Shown: in pieces, positions 59,030 to 62,740 of the stretch | Layout of the letters: every line of letters starts with the position of its first letter | Numbering within the stretch: the stretch's first letter is position 1 | Origin: Terriglobia bacterium | GTDB lineage: Bacteria > Acidobacteriota > Terriglobia > Acidiferrales > UBA7541 | Length of the DNA stretch: 62,740 nucleotides | NCBI GenBank assembly: GCA_020073485.1 | Contig: JAIQFB010000029.1 | Span: 1 to 62,740 of the forward strand | Direction: 5' to 3' | Program-made: the position numbers and the translations under genes | The notes under the pieces: model-generated | What the model was told of the DNA's origin: nothing | Database searches by the model: none | The model's input: the letters and a program-made list of their open reading frames with translations, nothing else

Positions 59030-60019
59030 ATGAAGACCTGCACGCTCATCCTCACTCTTATCCTGGCCACTCCGGTATTCGCTCAGACAAGAATAGACTT
59101 CCTGCAGGTGGGCAGGAGCTATACAAATCTTTTCTACAATGGCAAATCAACCGATATCTGGCTGAACCTATCCCCCGAAATGAAAAAAGTTTTCGGCGAT
59201 CCCGACGGAATCCTTGGAATGCACCTGCAGATGAAAAAACAATTCGGTGATGAGGCCGAGGTAATCGACGAACAAGTGATTCTTCAAGGTGAGTTCGTCC
59301 AATACCAGCGATTGGTGAGGTTCGAAAAGGATCCTTCGGCCATGATGGTGCAATGGAGCTTTGATCACAATGGGGTTATTGTCGGATTCTATGTACGACC
59401 GGCGGCCGCTGTGGAGAGTCAATTCCTCGACTATAAAGACAAAGTGGCGCTTCGCCTGCCGTTTAACGGCAACTGGCTGGTTCTGGCCGGTGGTCGCAGC
59501 GTGTCCGAAAATCAACATGCTGGTACCGTAGACCAACGCTTTGCGTATGACATTACGGCCATAAAGCATGGCCGGATTTTTTCTGGCGATGGCACTCGTC
59601 CCGAGCAATACTTTTGCTTCGGACGGGCCATCCTTGCTCCAGGCGCCGGCACGGTGGTTGAGGTAAATGACGGCATCCCCGATAACCCCATTAATGCGCC
59701 TTTTGACAGCCCTCCGGCGGGCAACCTCGTGGTGATTGATTATGGTTACTCAGAGTACTCCTTCCTGGCTCATCTGAAACTGGGCAGCATCAAGGTAAAG
59801 GTGGGCGACCAGGTTCGCCAAGGACAGCAGATTGGAAAATGCGGCAACAGTGGAGATGCTACGACGCCTCACCTTCACATTCATCTACAAAATACGCCCG
59901 TCCTATTCAAGGGGGAAGGTTTGCCAATGCAGTTTCAGAGTTACATCGCTGATAAAAGGTTCGTGGGCACCGGCGAACCCGTTCGTGGACAGATCGTTCG
60001 CAATAAAAATCATAAGTGA
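59030..60019 (+). CDS. Exported M23-family (LytM-like) metallopeptidase
   Basis: 329 residues. Signal peptide (CTLILTLILATPVFAQ). An N-terminal DUF3887-like region (about 20-125) precedes the M23 domain, with the zinc ligands in NQHAGTVDQRFAYD (His and Asp) and TPHLHIHLQ (HxH), and GNLVVIDYG and SFLAHLKLGSIKVKVGDQV between them. The Gly-rich turn QQIGKCGNSGDA is standard. These enzymes cut peptidoglycan cross-links or act as cell-wall regulators. All catalytic residues are present, so it should be active in the periplasm. It reads toward a convergent membrane protein gene. Confidence 0.9.
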   Translation: MKTCTLILTLILATPVFAQTRIDFLQVGRSYTNLFYNGKSTDIWLNLSPEMKKVFGDPDGILGMHLQMKKQFGDEAEVIDEQVILQGEFVQYQRLVRFEKDPSAMMVQWSFDHNGVIVGFYVRPAAAVESQFLDYKDKVALRLPFNGNWLVLAGGRSVSENQHAGTVDQRFAYDITAIKHGRIFSGDGTRPEQYFCFGRAILAPGAGTVVEVNDGIPDNPINAPFDSPPAGNLVVIDYGYSEYSFLAHLKLGSIKVKVGDQVRQGQQIGKCGNSGDATTPHLHIHLQNTPVLFKGEGLPMQFQSYIADKRFVGTGEPVRGQIVRNKNHK

Positions 60020-60146
60020 ATCCGCGGCTGAATCGGCCAGCGGAAAAAGCGTTTCTTGCCCTGGCCAAGTTCTATCCTGTCGAGTCCATTGATTCGTAAC
60101 CCGATGCCGCCGAGGACGCAAGCAGAGCGTCGTTGACGCTGGAAAA

Positions 60147-61865
60147 TTACCGGGAAGTTTCGTCGAAGTATTGACGCGGGACAGGTGTATCATCCCCAGC
60201 GTTGACAAGCCAGACGCGTCGCCCGCTAAAGTACTCCACAAGCTCACGATTTTTTTCAGCTCCCATGTCCCACGCCCAGACGATCCTGGAGTGATCAATG
60301 TCGGCGCCGTTGTGAACCCACCCCATCCAGTGTTCACTGCCCGAAGGATACTGAACGATGACCAAATGTTGACCCGGCGTTTGCTCCAAACGAGCTTCGA
60401 CGGAGTAACTTGGAATATTTTCTCGGCTGGCATCATAGAACGTGGGAAGGACTCTCCGCCCCATCGGAATATGCAGGGGAACAGCAGCCACCCGGAGAAT
60501 CAGCATGAGAAGACATACCGCCGGAATTGAGCGCGTGAGGAATAAGCCGAACGGATTTCTGCGATATTGTTGTGCGCGAAGGTGGCGCATCGCCAGCAGG
60601 ACGAGCGCAATTATGAGGCATGTGATCGGCGACGCGTAGTGCGGGTAGGAGAAAAGTTCCACGGCAAGCCCGGCGGCAACCGTGGCGGCACTGAGAAAGA
60701 GGAAACGCGTGTTTGCATCCCACTGCTTCCAGGTAAATCCATAAGGCGCAGTCGCAATCGCACCGAACAAAGGGAGGGAAAGAATGGGCCCAAGATAAAA
60801 AGCCCAGTCCTGGCCCGCCCTGATTGCCCACTCCTTCAGCAAGCCAGTGAACGTGCGCGTGGAGGCATAGGTTGCATATTCCCAAACGTAATAAAACTCT
60901 TTCAGCGCCTCGTTGCGAAGAGTGGCCGTCTGTCTGGGCCTCAGCGATTGCCACACAAACTTGGGCATCATGCCATAGGTTTCCCAATTCACCTGATACG
61001 GTGTGCGCAGAGGATTTCCTGTGATACGCCAGAAGTAATACCCGGTCGCCACTCCCCCAATCGTGACAACGACGAGCAGCGGAACGGCAAGATGCGTCAG
61101 CGCGCTGCGTAGGGTCTCGCTTCGTTGTTGAATTAGCCAGCGCAAAAGCGCCACGCCGACTAGAAGGCTCAAGACGAATCCTTCGTACGGCCGGCTGTTG
61201 GCTAACACCGAGAAGCCTAGGCCCAGGATTACGGCATCGCGGGCTCGAAAATCGCGCTTGATTCGCGGAAGCGCGCCCAAAGCCAGCGCCCCGCCAATTG
61301 CCGCCGGCGCTCCGCCCATGTAGCTGCCGGCCCAGTAGCCGAACACTGCGAATCGCATGACGGCGAGCAGGCCCCCCAGCAGGGCCCACTCGCCAGGCAT
61401 CCAGCCCTGCAGCATCCAGCAAATCGCTCCGCACATCACTGCCACGCTCAACATTACGCCGACAAAAGGCTGTCCCGTGAGGAACCTCCCGGTCGCCAGA
61501 AAGATTCCTTGCATCGGCGGGTACACCGATGCGTATGTTGGCTGCATGTTTACTTCGAGGGTTTCGAAATGCACCCACATCGGAGGAGTGGAATTGGCCA
61601 ATCTCCCGTGAAGCAGCGTATCGGCCAGCAATAAATGGCTGAATTCATCGTCCACTTGCGGCACGGGCACCGGCTGGACCGGCAACACAACCGCTCGCGC
61701 CGCCAGCGCTGAAATCCCCACGATCAGAACCGAAAGTGTTCGCCTTCGCCCCACATTGCGGAAACCGCTCTCGACGTGCTCGAACCATCGCGAGCCGAGA
61801 TTAGCGGAAGTGAGGCTCACCACGATGGCCACCACGATCAGCGCCGTCTCTATCAGCATGAGCAT
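60147..61865 (-). CDS. Membrane GT-C-like glycosyltransferase (GT39-type)
   Basis: 572 residues with about ten hydrophobic helices. The first loop after helix 2 has the acidic pair expected of GT-C enzymes (VPQVDDEFSHLLLADTLLHG), and the soluble C-terminal part (about 480-572) carries ENIPSYSVEARL and VWLVNAGDDTPV. GT39 relatives transfer sugars from polyprenyl phosphates on the outer face of the membrane. The next gene upstream (62140, divergent) is a GT2 family enzyme of the kind that makes polyprenyl-phosphate sugars, which fits a functional pair. Assignment to GT-C is by topology and motif, not strong identity. Confidence 0.68.
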   Translation of the reverse strand: MLMLIETALIVVAIVVSLTSANLGSRWFEHVESGFRNVGRRRTLSVLIVGISALAARAVVLPVQPVPVPQVDDEFSHLLLADTLLHGRLANSTPPMWVHFETLEVNMQPTYASVYPPMQGIFLATGRFLTGQPFVGVMLSVAVMCGAICWMLQGWMPGEWALLGGLLAVMRFAVFGYWAGSYMGGAPAAIGGALALGALPRIKRDFRARDAVILGLGFSVLANSRPYEGFVLSLLVGVALLRWLIQQRSETLRSALTHLAVPLLVVVTIGGVATGYYFWRITGNPLRTPYQVNWETYGMMPKFVWQSLRPRQTATLRNEALKEFYYVWEYATYASTRTFTGLLKEWAIRAGQDWAFYLGPILSLPLFGAIATAPYGFTWKQWDANTRFLFLSAATVAAGLAVELFSYPHYASPITCLIIALVLLAMRHLRAQQYRRNPFGLFLTRSIPAVCLLMLILRVAAVPLHIPMGRRVLPTFYDASRENIPSYSVEARLEQTPGQHLVIVQYPSGSEHWMGWVHNGADIDHSRIVWAWDMGAEKNRELVEYFSGRRVWLVNAGDDTPVPRQYFDETSR

Positions 61866-62139
61866 AAAAGATAGATTACCTCAAGTCGCCCGCCGGTATC
61901 ATTTGGCTCTGGCGACTGTCACCGAATGTGCATGCAAGGTTCGTGCCGCTGGGACACCCTCTCACAAGGTCCTTAGAATAAACAACGTGCGACTTGCAAT
62001 CATAGGCCGTTCAAATGCATTAGGCATACGGGCATTGGCCTATCTCTCCTCTCATTGGAGCTCGGGCCATGCACGTCGCCGCGCGTACGCTGCACTTCAG
62101 GCTGTCGCTAACCACAACCGCGGTTCGAGGGAGCTTTGT

Positions 62140-62740
62140 ATGCACAGTGATGCTGGGAAAAACACGCTCGATCCGCCGCGCGCGGTAAGCGTGTATCCGG
62201 GCCACCGCGTTCTCGCAATGTTTCCATTCTTTAACGAAGAAGGAAAGCTTTCGCGGTTGGCTGCACGGATGTCCCCCAGGCATGCAGACGAATTCCTCGG
62301 CGTGAATGACGGTTCTTCGGACAATGGCCCGGCAGAGTTGAGTGCGCGAAGCATAAACTTTATCAGTCAGGCGCGCCAGGGTGTCGGTTCCTGTATCAAG
62401 GCCGCCATCCAGTACGCCCGGGAGCATGGATTCGATATTTTGGTGGTGATGGCCGGAAACGGCAAAGACGATCCAGCTCAAATTCCCGACCTTTTGCGCC
62501 CGATTTTGGAAGGTCGCGCCGACTACGTTCAGGGGAGCCGATATCTTCCGGGCGGTTCTAGCCCCAACCTCCCGTTGTTTCGCGATCTCGCAATCAGGGC
62601 TCTCAGCATCTTCTTTCGTCTATATACGGGAGAAAAGTGTACCGATCTAACGAACGGATTTCGCGCGTATCGACTGGCCGTTCTGGACGACCCTCGGATC
62701 GATATCAATCAATCGTGGCTCGATGGATATGAATTCGAAT
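62140..62740 (+). CDS. GT2 glycosyltransferase, 3' end outside the window
   Basis: The frame from the ATG at 62140 (GAGGGAGC upstream) is open to the last base, giving 200 residues. It is a GT2 enzyme of the dolichol/polyprenyl-phosphate-mannosyltransferase kind: VLAMFPFFNEEGKLSRL, FLGVNDGSSDNG, a K-containing helix, and VVMAGNGKDDPAQIPDLL carrying the acidic donor-site pair, then YVQGSRYLPGG and DLTNGFRAYR. It would transfer a sugar from a nucleotide donor, probably to a polyprenyl phosphate. It is divergent from the GT-C-like gene. Confidence 0.88.
   Translation, partial: MHSDAGKNTLDPPRAVSVYPGHRVLAMFPFFNEEGKLSRLAARMSPRHADEFLGVNDGSSDNGPAELSARSINFISQARQGVGSCIKAAIQYAREHGFDILVVMAGNGKDDPAQIPDLLRPILEGRADYVQGSRYLPGGSSPNLPLFRDLAIRALSIFFRLYTGEKCTDLTNGFRAYRLAVLDDPRIDINQSWLDGYEFE

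Noticed and set aside
62020-62481. 153-codon minus-strand frame at the right end
   Set aside because: Antisense to the GT2 glycosyltransferase, whose NDGSSDNG and GKDDP motifs are clear on the plus strand.

Overview
The window looks like a soil member of the Acidobacteriota. This is inferred from the high-GC coding style, a bacillithiol-type glycosyltransferase, the small XRE regulator families, many exported amidohydrolase, PQQ and S9-peptidase genes, and short intergenic hairpin repeats. No rRNA or other taxonomic marker is present, so the assignment is not proven.

Layout. 1-1005: a 5'-truncated bshA-like glycosyltransferase joined head-to-head to a piece of an ECF sigma factor. 1269-4914: DCC-family protein, LytS-type kinase, GTP cyclohydrolase II, ThiS and a conserved unknown. 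4976-12534: a complex I operon, nuoA-C-D-EF(fused)-G-H, driven from a near-leaderless promoter. It lacks nuoB and nuoI and ends abruptly in the first codons of nuoJ. 12571-15387: MerR-TPR and XRE regulators, a perfect CRP-type palindrome, a strong terminator and an MFS transporter.

15753-31242: a 15.45 kb integrative element in a tRNA-His gene. It is bounded by a 40 bp perfect repeat that equals the 5' half of the tRNA up to the last anticodon-loop base. It carries an integrase beside the intact tRNA, an excisionase-like HTH protein, a second short tyrosine recombinase, a tight ten-gene minus-strand operon of small unknown proteins that includes two paralogous terminase-small-subunit-like proteins, a cold-shock-domain protein and a secreted Fn3 protein. 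Truncated DUF499 and Rap1a/Tai-like genes meet head to head near its left end. No large terminase, portal or capsid gene was recognised.

31281-36865: a second, older island of about 5.6 kb. It is bounded by the 3' half of the same tRNA-His and a diverged copy of that half, with a decayed integrase that has lost its catalytic tyrosine. It contains a NarL-type response regulator divergent from a large multi-PAS histidine kinase. The kinase's membrane domain matches plant ethylene receptors at every published ethylene/copper ligand position.

36979-54292: mostly exported or periplasmic proteins: a tandem SnoaL-like protein, three amidohydrolases, VOC, LVIVD-repeat, NHL, PQQ-dehydrogenase, carboxymuconolactone-decarboxylase-like, S9 peptidase and a GH75-like chitosanase, plus cytoplasmic lactate/malate dehydrogenase and DinB proteins. 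54438-62740: a nitronate-monooxygenase-like flavoprotein, a polytopic spermidine-synthase-like protein, an M23 peptidase, a GT-C-like membrane protein and a GT2 glycosyltransferase cut by the window end.
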